Source of the DNA: Cricetomys ansorgei
Lineage: Eukaryota; Chordata; Mammalia; Rodentia; Nesomyidae
DNA length: 64,000 nt
Assembly: GCA_026225945.1 (NCBI GenBank)
Contig: JAMJFZ010003163.1
Span: forward strand, 18,722,501-18,786,500
Direction of reading: 5' to 3'
Shown: positions 11,652-23,106 of the stretch, piece by piece
How the letters are laid out: each line of letters starts with the position of its first letter
How positions within the stretch are numbered: the first letter of the stretch is position 1
Notes under the pieces: model-generated
Told to the model about the DNA's origin: nothing
The model's database searches: none
What the model saw: only the letters and a program-made list of their open reading frames with translations
Position numbers and translations under genes: made by a program

Positions 11652-11824
11652 AATATGTGCCAAGCGAGCCTGCTTGTGTATGTATACACATACATACTCT
11701 CCCACACACTATAGCAGGATAATGTGCCATATGCTCATGTTCATAAAATTTTAAAGGTAAAAGCAGATGTAATTTAACAAATGTGTACATGTGTTGATAG
11801 GAACACATGCACCACACACAGAGG

Positions 11825-11825
11825 T

Positions 11826-11889
<64 letters not shown>
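11825..11889. repeat. Compound (CT)n-(CA)n microsatellite
   Basis: About 12 CT units followed by about 20 CA units, all uninterrupted. Confidence 0.97.
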
Positions 11890-11891
<2 letters not shown>

Positions 11892-12999
11892 CAGCGCCAG
11901 AGCCCTCTTCCTCTACCTGGCTTTGCCCTTACCTTCAGGATCTCTCCACTTTCACCAGGTGAGAGCAGCAAGCTGCTGGAACCCACAAAGACACCACTTG
12001 AAATGTCTTTCTTCTTTTTGTAATGTGTTCTCGTACTATCTACCTCGTTGTTGGTGTGGGGTTTTCCTTCACTGAGATTCTTGGAGTGTGGAACAGAGAG
12101 AAATCACCCTGGTTTCCATACCAACATTGTTAGGCCTACCAACACTGAGAATTGATCAGGGGTCAGAGGCAAAACCCACACCCAGCCTGGCCCCATCCCT
12201 CACCACTCACAATCCGGGTACCAGATGCCCTCCTTCTCATAGTGGCCTTTCCAAAGTACACTGTACCTCAGTGGACAAATGGCTTTTCCAAAAGAAAGGT
12301 ACAAGATTCCATTCTCACAAGACCCTGGCAGGCTTGGGGAGGCAAGCCTGCTGAAATACCTGGAGGGTGAGCTTCCTGGGGTATCTACCATGGTGGAGGC
12401 CCTGCTGGCATAATGAATTCCTTTACGCCTAGATGAAAAGCCACCACAGTCTGCAGAGCCAGCAGGCTCCAAGGCTGCCCCAACTCACTGGGCTGACAAA
12501 GGTCTGTATTTACCAGCATTGTGTGCTTGGTACACTTCAAGGCCGTCAGTAACCAAGAGCTGAGGGAACAGTTTCCACAGATGATCCTCCATGCGTACTC
12601 CCTTCAGCCCCAAAGTAGGGGAGACAAGGCCCTCCAGAGTGGATTCGAAGAAAACTTGTTCTGCAAACATGGACAGACGAACCCAGGCCCTAGGGATCCA
12701 CTTCCCGCAGAGCAGTCCTCACTCCAGCTCCCTTACTACACCATGCGATAGGAGAGGAGACCTGGGAGGGTCTCACCTCTCCTGGGACATCACTCTGTAA
12801 GCTCTGTAAGTCCCCACCAAACCCGCCACATCTTACTCAAACACAACGTGTCTGGCGAGGGTAGCCAATTTGTTCCAGTTCGGTGGGACTTGCCCCGTTT
12901 CAGAAATGAAAAAGACTACATTTTAGGAAGTTCTTCGGTCAATCACAGGCAAAGAGGGATGGTTGGCTCCTCTCTGCCCTCACGCCTCCCTAAACTCGT

Positions 13000-13060
13000 C
13001 TTCCTGAGGCCAAGGACTAGCATGGAGCCAGGCATTTAACAAACATTCAATAAACAGCTG
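13000..13060 (+). repeat. L2 LINE 3' end fragment
   Basis: GGCCAAGGACTAGCATGGAG followed by CCAGGCATTTAACAAACATT and CAATAAACAGCTG resembles the conserved L2 terminus (low-value mammal-wide LINE relic). Confidence 0.55.
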
Positions 13061-13984
13061 TTTAGCCTGTGTGTGTGTGCTTAGCTAAATGGAAGCTTTT
13101 GTCCTTAAACTTCAAAAGGTCTAGAGGAAGGACAATAGTTTATGTTCCATCACACAGAACAAATTCTGTTGTCAATGCAACAGAGGCAATACAGTTCCAC
13201 ACAGAACACACGTTCCAGACTCCAAGGCCTCCATTGCACTGGAAGCCTTGAAATATGGCTGCCAGAGTGTGAACAGGAACGAAACATCACAGCACACAGA
13301 AGCTTGTACACCCCCTTAGAGTCCTTTCCATGCCTGCCTACAGCTGCCTCACTACTCCTTGGTCTAGAAGCCTCCTTATGGCAGGTTCCAAGGTTACCAA
13401 CTCCAAATGGCCTCCCCACTGACCCTCTCTCACCCCTACTCTCCTGCCTGAGCCTCTAAAGGATAAATGAAAGCAGAGTGGCCAGCGGGGTCTCTTCTAT
13501 GGAGAAAGGTGGGAGAATACGTGCAGTAAGTAAAGAAGGGTAAGCTGCCTCCTTCCGTGTGCTATTAGGGTGCAAGCAGTCTCACCATCCCACAACACTT
13601 CCCATGAATGAACCAACCCTCCAGGCAGATGCCAGGCCCTGGGCCAGAACAGTGAAGACTCAAGGTCCGGCAGTCCACAAGGCTCACACATAGTCAGAGC
13701 ATGAACTGGAATGGGACCGGGATGAGGCCAGAATAGAACTACAGGAGACTCTGGTGCACACCTCTACACACCATAACACCAATCAAAGAGGAGGTGCCAA
13801 GGTAGCACCCAAAACCATGTAAGTCACAGGAAGCACAGCATGCTGTCAAACGAGCCGGGAGAACATGACATGAGCGACACAACCACTGGACCTCCACACC
13901 ATGGCTGCTTTTACTTTTGTCCTTTTGCCAGCCTTTATTTCATAGATATCTCCCACAGTAAATTTCTATAGTAAACATTAAAAG

Positions 13985-14170
13985 GGGAAATGTATTCTGC
14001 AAAACAAGGAAGTGTCTGAGCATTCCAGGAAACGCTGGAGAAGGATCACAGAGAGTTCTTGCAGAGCGATCAGGGAAAGCTTCCAGAATGACCAGAGGAC
14101 TCTGGCTTTGCAGGAGAAGCAAGCTAGGGTGTGTTCCAGGCAGGAAGCCATGCCAAGGACACACAGAAGG
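13985..14170 (-). repeat. L2-like LINE relic (weak)
   Basis: Phrases such as GAGCATTCCAGGAAACGC and TGTTCCAGGCAGGAAGCC resemble an internal L2 segment in reverse orientation. This is a low-confidence pattern match. Confidence 0.35.
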
Positions 14171-15261
14171 CAAAGGCAAGGAAGAGCATGGACTGGAACT
14201 AGGGGCAACACAGCCACAAATGGTCATTCACGGTTAGGTACGGTGTCACGGGGGGCGCTGGCCCGAAGTGCCGGCCTCCAGCTAACAATCGGATACTGTT
14301 TCAGATGGATGGGCCTCCAAGTCCTCAGCAGCGAGCCAGCGCTGTTACAGCTGCCTGACCAGGCCAGCTCCGCCCTCTGGGAGGCACCAGGCCTCCGGTC
14401 CTGTATTCTAAGGAACCCACTGTCCATATTCTAAGGGCACCTGCCTCCGCCCATGCCCATCTATTTATGGCAGAGCCAGGTGCAGATTGGGCCCAGGGCC
14501 ACCCAGCACCTGGAAGAGGGACTTCCAGTCACTGACAGGACAGCTGCCACCAAACATAAGAGTCCAGGTGTCAAAAGAAAATTAAAACAAATGACCCTGT
14601 CACATATTTTATCATCCATTCATAAAACATGCAAAAGCAAGATGGAGGAAAACAGGTCAGTTCAGTGAGTAACAGTGACAAGGAAATCTAAACACTACCA
14701 GAAGTACTTCCTCCTGGCCTACCAAGGCAAGGTCTGCCTAGCCTAGAAACGGGCCTAGACTGTAGTCACGGCCAAGGGCACCGACAATACAATAGCATCT
14801 TCATTTGCATGTTCCAGGTGATGACCAACAGCTCTGAATGAAAAAGCCATCAAAAAATACCCAGGAGGGTGCCCATAAATTCTGCACAGCAACCAGAGAC
14901 CTGCCAAAGACATACCAACATGTCAGCCCTCACTTGTACCTTCCAGAAGCACCCCGCTAGTCAAAATAAAATCCCAGCCATTAAAGGTCTTCTACCACTT
15001 GGTTCCAAATGACCTTCAGCCTGATGCCACCCTCTGCCTTCAGGGCTCCCAGGTGCTATGCCCACCCCTAGCTCTAGTCTTGCCGGCCTAGTCTTCAGCT
15101 CTCCATTCCACAGCTCTCACCCATTCTTACTCAACCTTGATGCAGGAAGAGGGCCCTTAAAGGCCCAACAATACGCAGGGAAAACACGAAACTATAAAAT
15201 GAATATAAATAAGTTTGATTTTTTAGTTTGTTCATTTACTTATTATCGACCCAATTTTTTG

Positions 15262-15370
15262 TTTTGTTTTTTTTTGTTTCTCTGTTGTAGCTCTGGCCTC
15301 AAACTCACAGAGATCCACCTGCCTCTGCCTCCTGAGTGCTGGGATAAAAGGCGTGCACCACCACTCGGCA
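15262..15370 (-). repeat. B1 SINE, partial
   Basis: Reverse-complement B1 landmarks: a T-rich lead, GGCCTCAAACTCACAGAGAT, CCACCTGCCTCTGCCTCCTG and AGTGCTGGGATAAAAGGCGT. Confidence 0.92.
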
Positions 15371-15410
15371 TATATATATATTTTTTTTCTTTTTTTTAAA
15401 TAACCTTAAA

Positions 15411-15530
15411 TTGGGGCTTGGGCTGCAGCTCAGAGGTAGAGCTCTTGCCTGAGGACTTAAGTTCAATCCCTAGTCTTGCTAAATAATAATAATGATAATA
15501 ATAATAACAACAACAACAACAATAAAAACT
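15411..15530 (+). repeat. ID-type SINE with (AAT/AAC)n tail
   Basis: The tRNA-like sequence GGGCTGCAGCTCAGAGGTAG, then AGCTCTTGCCTGAGG and TTCAATCCCTAGTC, follows the ID/BC1 pattern with box A and box B. A tail of AAT and AAC triplets follows at 15481-15525. It is older than rat-type young ID copies. Confidence 0.75.
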
Positions 15531-15559
15531 TATATTAAACCCTTGAAAAATAAACTCTC

Positions 15560-15860
15560 ATGTGGAAGTGCCTAGCTGGTACTTGGAGTACTTCCTGTTT
15601 CCGAGGGATGAGCATGCTCCCTGCCTTCTTCCATTGCCTGAACACCATGCAGAGCTTGCTCAGCGCCTTCACACCACGTGGCTGCACCTTTCCCAGAAGC
15701 ACTTGGGGAAGCTGTGATTTTCCTACTGTGTGTAAGATGCTTAGATTAGTATGTACCCCTCCATACACCACCAGCTCCACAGTGATGGCATGCCTGCTTC
15801 ATTAAGGGCCCTGCACATAGCAGGTGCCCAGTAAACATTTGTTGAGAGAATGAATAAGAC
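15560..15860 (+). repeat. L2 LINE 3' end
   Basis: The clear part is the terminus, GGCCCTGCACATAGCAGGTG, then CCCAGTAAACATTTGTTGAG and AGAATGAATAA, the classic L2 ending. The upstream 200 bp are less certain. Confidence 0.65.
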
Positions 15861-15949
15861 TAATAACCGCAGGAATGAACAGGCCAATGGTCACATTGCG
15901 AGCATGCTCTTCAAACTTGGACTCCTGCTTCTCCTGGCAAATTTAAGTA

Positions 15950-16018
15950 GCTCTTTCAGCAAACATATATATACCACACACCTACTATGTGCTGGGCCCT
16001 TTGGGACTCAAGCATGAA
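15950..16018 (-). repeat. L2/MIR-type fragment
   Basis: CACCTACTATGTGCTGGGCC is the conserved phrase of these ancient repeats. Little else is preserved. Confidence 0.5.
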
Positions 16019-16062
16019 TATGACAAGCCTCATCTTCCAGCTGCTCAGCCTAGAAACAACAG

Positions 16063-16100
16063 GAAGGAGGGAGAGAGGGAGGGAGGGAGAGAGGAGATAA
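16063..16100. repeat. GA-rich low-complexity tract
   Basis: GGGAGAGAGGGAGGG-type purine run. Confidence 0.9.
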
Positions 16101-16285
16101 GATTTGTCTAAAATACACAAAACCCTGGGTTCAATTACCAGCATCAACAAACAGCACAAAGTTTGACTTCCCTCATGATCCCAGCTCTTGGAAGGTGAAA
16201 GGGGGAAGAACAGCGGTTCAAGGTCTTCCTTGGATACAGAGTTCAAAGCCAGTCTGTGCTACATGAGACCACCTCTAATATAAAA
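16101..16285 (+). repeat. B4-type SINE (ID head fused to B1 body)
   Basis: A degenerate ID-like part (CCCTGGGTTCAATTACCAGC) is followed by a B1-like part (GATCCCAGCTCTTGG, GTTCAAAGCCAGTCTGTGCT, ACATGAGACC). This is the layout of B4 elements. Confidence 0.7.
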
Positions 16286-16417
16286 CAAATAAGATAAATA
16301 TAACGCTGAATGCTCGGCACCTATTTTTTTGAGGAGCAGACCCCGTGACTACGGGGAAAGCTGAGAAAACAGATGGACTGCACTGCTGCTCCCTGCGATG
16401 CACACCACACAGGATCC

Positions 16418-16425
16418 TGACGTCA
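16418..16425. promoter_or_regulatory. Full palindromic CRE (TGACGTCA)
   Basis: A perfect CREB/ATF consensus lies within unique sequence just after the B4 element. The surrounding CpG content is ordinary. Confidence 0.35.
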
Positions 16426-17660
16426 AGATGGCCCCAGCGTTAGACAGGTCCAACTGCTGGATGCAGCAGAGACGCAAGCTAGAATCTCTGAGAAGCAAGG
16501 ATGTAAAACTTGCCACCACACACACTCCAGAAGCTCTGACCCCACGCGTGATGACCATCACTGGCCCCTCCCAAGGCCCACACCTAGCTCAGGAGTTTTG
16601 GAATCGGGTGCAGTGATACCCTCCTCTGTGGGCATTTTTTTTCCCAAGGGCCGCTACCATGGTCTGTATGTTTGCATCTCCCTAAAATTCAAACCATGAA
16701 AGCTAACCTTGCCCTGAAGGTGATGGTATCAGAGGAGGTGACTCTGGCAGATGATTAGGTAATCACTGCCCCGTGAATGGGATTCACAGTCATCTAAGAA
16801 AAGCTCCAGAAAGCTTGCCAGCTCCTTTTTGCCCTTCCACCATGTCTCGGTCTTCAGATGTGCACTACTCTAACTGCTATCCTGGAGCAGGAAGCTCTAG
16901 CACACACGCATTAGCTGAAAGCAACCAGCAAGCTCCTCCCTCCCCTCAGGCTCCCACTGGGCTCTTGCAGAGCAGTGAGCCCAAAGCACCAAGGACAGCA
17001 ACACACATCTGGAGAAGTGAGGTCCCAGGTATGTCCAGAAAACTCAGCTCCCACCCGCGCGCTCCTTGCCTGCCGCCCAGTTTGCTTATCACTCCCAGAG
17101 CCTCTGTTACTGGAAGTGTGGTCAATGAGCCCACAGCACCTGCACCCCGTGAGGGCTCACATGAACCACAGACTCTGGCCCAACTCAGAACTGCCAACTT
17201 AGAGCTTCACACTCACCAGACTCCGAGTCAGTTGCAACTTGGAGTCTAAGGGACATTTCTGGAAGCCATTGCAGGATAGGCTCCAGGCACTGCAAGAGAG
17301 TTACCTCCTACCTTCTCCCTCACCTCCCTCCAGCCTCACATTCCCTGTAGCCAGTGAGAGATGGCATTGCACCTCCATGTGGAACAGCCAGTTCCCACTG
17401 GTGGGCAAACATGGGGAACCATGACAACAAACCCAACAGGTGTCCGGACTAAGGGACCCAGCTCTTGTCCCAACTCTACCTGTAGGTGCTACACAGCTTA
17501 CCTCAGTCTCATTTCAGCTTCTCTCCCAGCTAAATCAGGCAGGGAGGGTTGGCTACCTTTTATAGCCTCCAACTATCAAGACTGAGTCAGACTTATGATC
17601 TGATAAAGTAAATACCAGGGTTACAATTGTAAATGGAGATGGAATGGGACAAAATGGATA

Positions 17661-17900
17661 GGACAGGGTGGGCAGAGGGGCATGGCATGGGGTGGAGATG
17701 GGGTGGGGTGGGCAGAGGGGCGTGGCATGGGGTGAAGATGGGACAGGGTGGGCAGAGGGGCGTGGCATGGGGTGAAGATGAAGATGGGATGGGGTGGGAT
17801 GGGGTGGGTAGAGGGGCGTGGCATGGGGTGGAGATGGGACGGGTGGGCAGAGGGGCGTGGCATGGGGTGTGATGGGGTGTGATGGGGTGTGATGGGGTGT
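17661..17900 (+). repeat. G-rich minisatellite, ~40-bp unit, plus decamer array
   Basis: The phrase GGCAGAGGGGCGTGGCATGG recurs with small changes at about 17671, 17711, 17751, 17807 (as GTAGAGGGG) and 17847. This gives a mostly 40-bp unit with one expanded interval. From about 17867 it passes into a decamer array (GTGATGGGGT) of about four copies. Both strands are open for over 70 codons only because the units lack stops. Confidence 0.93.
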
Positions 17901-18029
17901 GTGGTAGTGGGAAGAAATGGGCTGGAATGAATAGTTCTGTGGAGTAGGAGGGAATAAAATAAAGGCTAGCCCAACAGTCACTCTTCTCTACCAACCACGG
18001 AAAGAGTGCTCCTAGGGAGGCATGCATAC

Positions 18030-18400
18030 CAATAGTTTCCCACAGCAAACACTTGGAAACGGTCTAAATGCCCGGCACCAGGGGACCTGCACAAGCCATG
18101 GTGGACGGCACATCACTGAGCAGTGCCATGCTACAGCTAATACAGGCCAGGGAGCTCCCTATGGCAGCGCAGGACACTCTCGGAGGCACAGGGCTGAGAG
18201 AAAGAAGCAGGCTGCAGAACCGCGGGTGCATTATGGTATCATTTGCTTTCTTAATCAAAAGTCAATACAATACCATGTCTATGGATGCAGGTACACTATT
18301 TTCTGTGGGATGGGGATACTACGGATGGTTAAAACGCAGTATTAGTTTACGTACTATTTTAGGGGGAAGGGAGGAAATGTCTGTAAAATAAGCCGTAAAC
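18030..18400 (+). repeat. Ancient L1 (L1M-type) 3' fragment
   Basis: The layout of an old L1 3' region is recognisable: AACGGTCTAAATGCCCGGCA, ATTATGGTATCATTTGCTTT and a late GGGGGAAGGGAGGAAATG. It is strongly diverged, has no intact ORF, and is antisense to Zfp423. Confidence 0.5.
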
Positions 18401-18419
18401 CTCTACTTGGAAGATGTGC

Positions 18420-18640
18420 TTTGACTTGGGAGACGTTCGAGGATACCCATGAACATGTTCTGTTTTATGTAAATCCACAAGTCATGAGACGGGCAGGCCA
18501 AAAGCGTTGGCAGTAATTAGCCTGAGGGCCGGGAACAGGACCAGGCCTTATCTGGACTCTTTGAAATGCTACAGGAGATATTCGCGTACTGCTGGATTGT
18601 TTAATAATGTTCAATTTTTTAAGTAAAGAAAAGCTAAACA
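18420..18640. promoter_or_regulatory. Candidate conserved segment
   Basis: Unique sequence with an octamer-like TTATGTAAATCC near 18465, a TAATTA core at 18514-18519, and retained CpGs including TTCGCG near 18580. Lack of repeats and CpG retention are the only support. Confidence 0.3.
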
Positions 18641-18813
18641 GCTCACCTAGAGGTGACGAGACACCAATGACACAGCACCAGTGAGTGAGTCACAGGCGCC
18701 TGGGGTGCTCTGCAACCCTAACTCAGAGGGCCTCAGGCAGTCCTCAGTGTAAACTGCAAGGCCTGTGTGAAGGGGGAGACTCTAGGACTGTCCAGTGGGG
18801 AAGGTGCCACTGG

Positions 18814-18833
18814 AAAAAAAAAAAAAAAAAAAA
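18814..18833. repeat. Poly-A run
   Basis: About 20 A residues lie immediately before the B1 element at 18841. Confidence 0.97.
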
Positions 18834-18840
18834 GAAATAA

Positions 18841-19018
18841 GCCAGGCGGTGGTGGTGCACGCCTTTAATCTCAGTACAAGGGAGGCAGAGGCAGAGGCAG
18901 AGGGGTTGCTGTGAGTTCGAGGCCAACCTGGTCTACAGAGTGAGTTCTAGGGCAGCCAGGGCTACAACAGAAACTCCGTCTTGAAACAAAAACAAACAAA
19001 AACCAAAAAAGAAACAAA
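18841..19018 (+). repeat. B1 SINE, well preserved
   Basis: It begins GCCAGGCGGTGGTGGTGCAC and keeps GAGTTCGAGGCCAACCTGGT and AGGGCAGCCAGGGCTAC. It ends in an A-rich tail (AAACAAAAACAAAC). This is one of the younger copies in the window. Confidence 0.95.
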
Positions 19019-20254
19019 AGGGAATGTGATTTGGAAAAGTGAGCAGTCACAGGGGCTCTTGGGGGCTTCAGGGTGCCTCCCTAACGTTAAGTCTCCACCC
19101 CTCCTGTCCTCAGCAAGAAGCAGAGTGGAGCGTCGCAATGCCTACTTGAATGCACCTCTCACAGGGGACCTCCTCAGTCTCACGCTTCTAACTGTGTGCC
19201 GGGGACAGCTGAACCCTGGCCTACAGCAGCGTGTCACCTTGCCCTGTGCACAAACAAAAATAGCTTTGGTGCTCAGAGCACAGGTTCCCTACCTTATCCT
19301 CTGGGGTCCCAGGAGCAGCTTGGTCAGCGAATGGAACTGTTGGGCGGTAGTAACACATAATGAATGAAGGGGCTCAGCTGAAGCATCCTCAACCTCCCAG
19401 CTTCTCCTTGACTTTTCTGCTGTCATTTTCCCCGGAAGCCACAACCAGAATCACACTGGTCCAGGGTGGTGACAGCCAGTGTGCCTTCCATTGCCAGTGC
19501 CTCCAGTAGCTAAGCAGGCAATGGCCTCAACTGGAATGACAGCCTTTTCACAACTTTATGCAAGATACTGACTTCCATGTGAATGACGGCATCTGTCAGG
19601 ACCCGCACCTTGCATCTAACAAATGTGCAACTGTAGCCCAGGAATCTGTGGCCAGATCCGTGCAGAACCAAATCACAGACACTCTGCCTATCCCAAGGAA
19701 AGCACCACAGAAGCCAAAGCTTCACACAACAGCCAGGCACAGACACCCTCCAGGAGAATAGACACAGTTCCCTCTCCCAACACACATCAGCACAAGAAAC
19801 TTCTAGAACCCGGGGTTGGCAACCAACATGTGATTTCTAAGTACGTGCTTCTTGGCAAGATCCATGCCAGCCCAGGAGACTGTAGATGAAACAAAAGACA
19901 TTCACCTTGAACCCCTTGAGAGTCACACCCCACCTTCACCCACCCCATGTGTAGGTGGCAGGTGGGAGCGCAGGCAGATAAAACTGGTTCTCCATGAATC
20001 CTGCCTTCTGCAAGGCTCTCCTGCCAGCAGCCCTCCCTGCAGCTTCTCTCTTCAGGTAGCAGTCAGTGCTGGCCCATTGGTTTCTGCAGATGTGAAACCC
20101 CGTTCTCAGCTCTGTGAACAGGCCCCTCATTAAATGCTTCTCATGTCCCATTTGAGTGTGCCATCTGCTTTCCATGGGAACCCTGGCTAAGGGTCCTTTA
20201 AACCTTCCCTAAATCAATATGTCTACAGGTGTTTATTCCACCGATGATGAAAAA

Positions 20255-20575
20255 CCATTTAGAAAGCTCGGGTCTCAGTCAATGAAGCACTTGTCGTTTA
20301 GATCCCTAGCACCCATCAAAAGGTTGGGCCTGGCACAGCTCTGTTACTCCAGTGCTTGGGTGCAGAGAAACAGGCAAACCCTGGGAGCTTGCTGGCCGGC
20401 CAACCATCCTATTGAACACAGTGAGTTCCGGGTTCAATGAGAGACTCTGTCTCCAGAAACAAGGTGGAGAGCGACATAGGAAGATACTTACCAACAAAAC
20501 AACCTCTGACCTCCACCTGCACATACACGCATGTATACACATGCACTCCCATGTACATGTTCATACATACGAACT
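20255..20575 (+). repeat. RSINE1 element
   Basis: The RSINE1 signature is present: TTGCTGGCCGGCCAACCATC, GTGAGTTCCGGGTTCAATGA, GAGACTCTGTCTCC, GGTGGAGAGCGACATAGGAA, CTCTGACCTCCACC and a CA-rich end. The copy is nearly full length but diverged. Confidence 0.8.
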
Positions 20576-21361
20576 CTTACAAAATATAATACCCAAAAGG
20601 ATAATGGTATCAGCCAGGCTGGCCAGCAACAACCCACCATAGTCTTCCCAATAACATACCCCAACATTCTGCAGCCAAAACCACAGGGGTTGGTGACCCA
20701 CCTCTTTGCCTTCTGCTCTGCAGTGCTCTCGTGGGCCATCAAATCAGCCCTGTAGTTTGATAAAGGGAGGAAAAGTAACCCCACAGGATGCAATCACCGT
20801 GCTTGTTCTGCCTGCAGCCTGCCTCCGAGCTAGCATCTTACTTACTTCAGCAGGTCCTGCACCTAGGAGCATGATAGCTTTCCACCTTCTGGAAAGTTCT
20901 CCCTCTCAAGCAGAGGCCACCAGGCATTTGTCCTAGCCACAGGCACCCCAGGCTGTCGTCCTGCTTTATCTGCTCATCTTCATCATCTCTCTCTCCTACC
21001 AGGGCTACCAATGAATTTCCTTCGTCACTACTGTGTTCCTGACACCCAGCTGAGGCCGGGCACATCGTGCAGGATATAGTGGAAACTGGCCTTACAGAAT
21101 GCAGCGTGCACCTGGACCCTGGAGGAGTGCCACATGCTTGCTCACTTCCCATCGCCCTTGCTCCCCTCAACCTGCAACACTACAGAGAAAGTGCCTGGGG
21201 CAGGCAGAGGGAGGTATGGGGAGGTGTGGGTGGTGGGACCTGAGGAGCAAGAAGCCTCTCCAGGCTAGAGAGACATCTAGCCATAAGCCTACCAGAATGC
21301 CTGGCCCTGCAGCTACCCACTAATGAATGGAGCATTTCAACATCATTCAAGCAACATCTAA

Positions 21362-21600
21362 CGTGTCATCCAGCAAATGTTTCCTAAGCACCTACTATGT
21401 GTCAGGCCCTCTGTGAGGCACAAACGAGAAGGACAGAACAAGACACTACTCTCCAGAGAGCCACCTTCTAATGGCAGAGACAAGACTCCAAAGAAAACAT
21501 TTAAAAAATACTAATAATTTTGAGTAACAACTGCCAAGAGGGAAATTAAATGAGAAGGTTCAGCAGAGGATGAAGGGAAACGGGGAAGAGGTAACTTTAA
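21362..21600 (-). repeat. L2 LINE relic
   Basis: The reversed L2 terminus reads CAGCAAATGTTTCCTAAGCA, CCTACTATGTGTCAGGCCCT, then CACCTTCTAATGGCAGAGAC. The region continues for about 200 bp at low similarity. Confidence 0.6.
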
Positions 21601-21884
21601 AGAGCAGTAACACCTAGAAGAGCGCAAAGGAGAGACCACCTGAAGCCCTTGTGAGAGCCCCCAGGCAGCAGGTACCGGATCTACAAAACCGTATCTGCGC
21701 AAGGCCTCCTGAAGCTTAAGTGGAGAAGCAGGAGGAAGGGAGAGGTCAGCAGGGTAGATGCAGTGCCGGGGAGAGAGGTCAGGTCTGAGCAGCTCTGAGA
21801 CCCACTGGGAACCAGGGCTGGGGAGGGGCAAGGAGGCCACGGGCAGACGGCAACACCTCACCTGCACCCAGCTTCTTTTCTCCC

Positions 21885-22028
21885 GTCCACCACCACCCTG
21901 ACCCTGACACCTTAGAGAGTGTCCACCACCACCCTGACCCTGACACCTTAGAGGGTGTCCACCACCACCCTGACCCTGACACCTTAGAGGGTGTCCACCA
22001 CCACCCTGACCCTGACACCTTAGAGGGC
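21885..22028 (+). repeat. 36-bp minisatellite, four copies
   Basis: Units start at 21885, 21921, 21957 and 21993. Each contains GTCCACCACCACCCTGACCC followed by TGACACCTTAGAGGGT with one or two variants. Spacing is exactly 36 bp, so every frame stays open; one minus-strand frame gives a 12-residue unit with WWW. Confidence 0.97.
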
Positions 22029-23042
22029 CTCAATAGGTCCTAGCAGGTCTGATTTTGTTACCCCAACACTTGCTAGTGCCAAAAGGCTCAGGAAGTCACC
22101 TGGTGGGAGACCCAAACTTTCCACATACAGGGTGCTGGGGTGAAGGGACAAGCCACCGTGTGCATTCCTCAAGGTAGCCTTCTGCCTCCCCCTGGCCCAA
22201 TACTCCTCCTGCCTCACTTTCCCCAAATGCCCCAGAGCCATGATGTCATTTTCAAAGGCAGAAGATTATAGTGAGTCAGCACCACACTGAGACTGTTTAA
22301 TACAAGGAACACATTTTACAATCTCCGTATGTTCCCCTGAGCTGGAGCCTGGAGCTTGGACACACTGCCAAAAGCTTCAATCAAGAACCCCATTTTATCC
22401 AGGCCAGTGCCGGGGCTATCCTTCAAATGGCCTTGTTCTTTTCTGTCCTGAGCCCTGCCTCCTCAGCCTGTCCCTTCTCTCAATAGGAGCTACAAGGAGA
22501 CTCTTCTATGTTCAGAGGCCGCAGATCCCAGGAAAGGTGGAATCACACTGTGCATGAACCCCTGCTGGCTACTCGCCTTCAACTGCACGCCCCAGCAGGA
22601 GGGAAATAAATTTGGTTGGTTTCTCATTTTGTTTGGGATGTTCTTTATTTTGTTGTGTTAGGGTGTCATTTCAAGGATGCCAATCAGAGTTTGGAAGAAT
22701 CTGGTGGGGGAAAAAAAATCAAATCAACCAGTGCCCACTCCTGAGCTGCTACCCCCTCCCCACCCTCTACCTCTGCAACTTCTGGTGCCCAGTCCCTGGG
22801 CTTGCAAAGACTACCACCAACCAGGAAGTAGCTTCTCCTTCAGAGACATGGTCGACGTTGCTTTCAGAATTGGCCCTGATTCTGTCCCTTGGAACACTGA
22901 GGTCAGGGGTTCTAGCCCTCCTCCCCCTTTCGTCTGGAACACAGTTTTGATATAATTTCCACCTTGCCCAGAAGTGACAGTAAAGCTATCAGGCACGTCT
23001 GCCTCCCTCACCAGCACAGCAGCCAGCTCTAGCAGAGCTACA

Positions 23043-23106
23043 GCACTGGGAACCAAACCCGGAACTTGCTAGGGAAGCACTCCACCACTGAGCTGCGTCC
23101 CCAGCC
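23043..23106 (-). repeat. ID/B4-type SINE head
   Basis: Reverse complement of a tRNA-like ID head: GGGAACCAAACCCGGAACTT, GCTAGGGAAGCACTCCACCA, CTGAGCTGCGTCCCCAGCCC. Box A and box B are recognisable. Confidence 0.8.

Noticed and set aside
15411..15480. tRNA gene
   Set aside because: The box A/box B-like sequence belongs to an ID-type SINE; no cloverleaf with intact arms is evident.
16773..17249. 158-codon plus-strand ORF
   Set aside because: Pro/Ser-rich low-information product; no splice signals or conservation evidence.
17553..18048. His/Pro-rich minus-strand and Gly/Trp-rich plus-strand ORFs
   Set aside because: Both are translations of the 40-bp minisatellite, not genes.
21779..22033. 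Trp-rich repeat protein on the minus strand
   Set aside because: Direct translation of the 36-bp minisatellite; unit length divisible by three explains the open frame.
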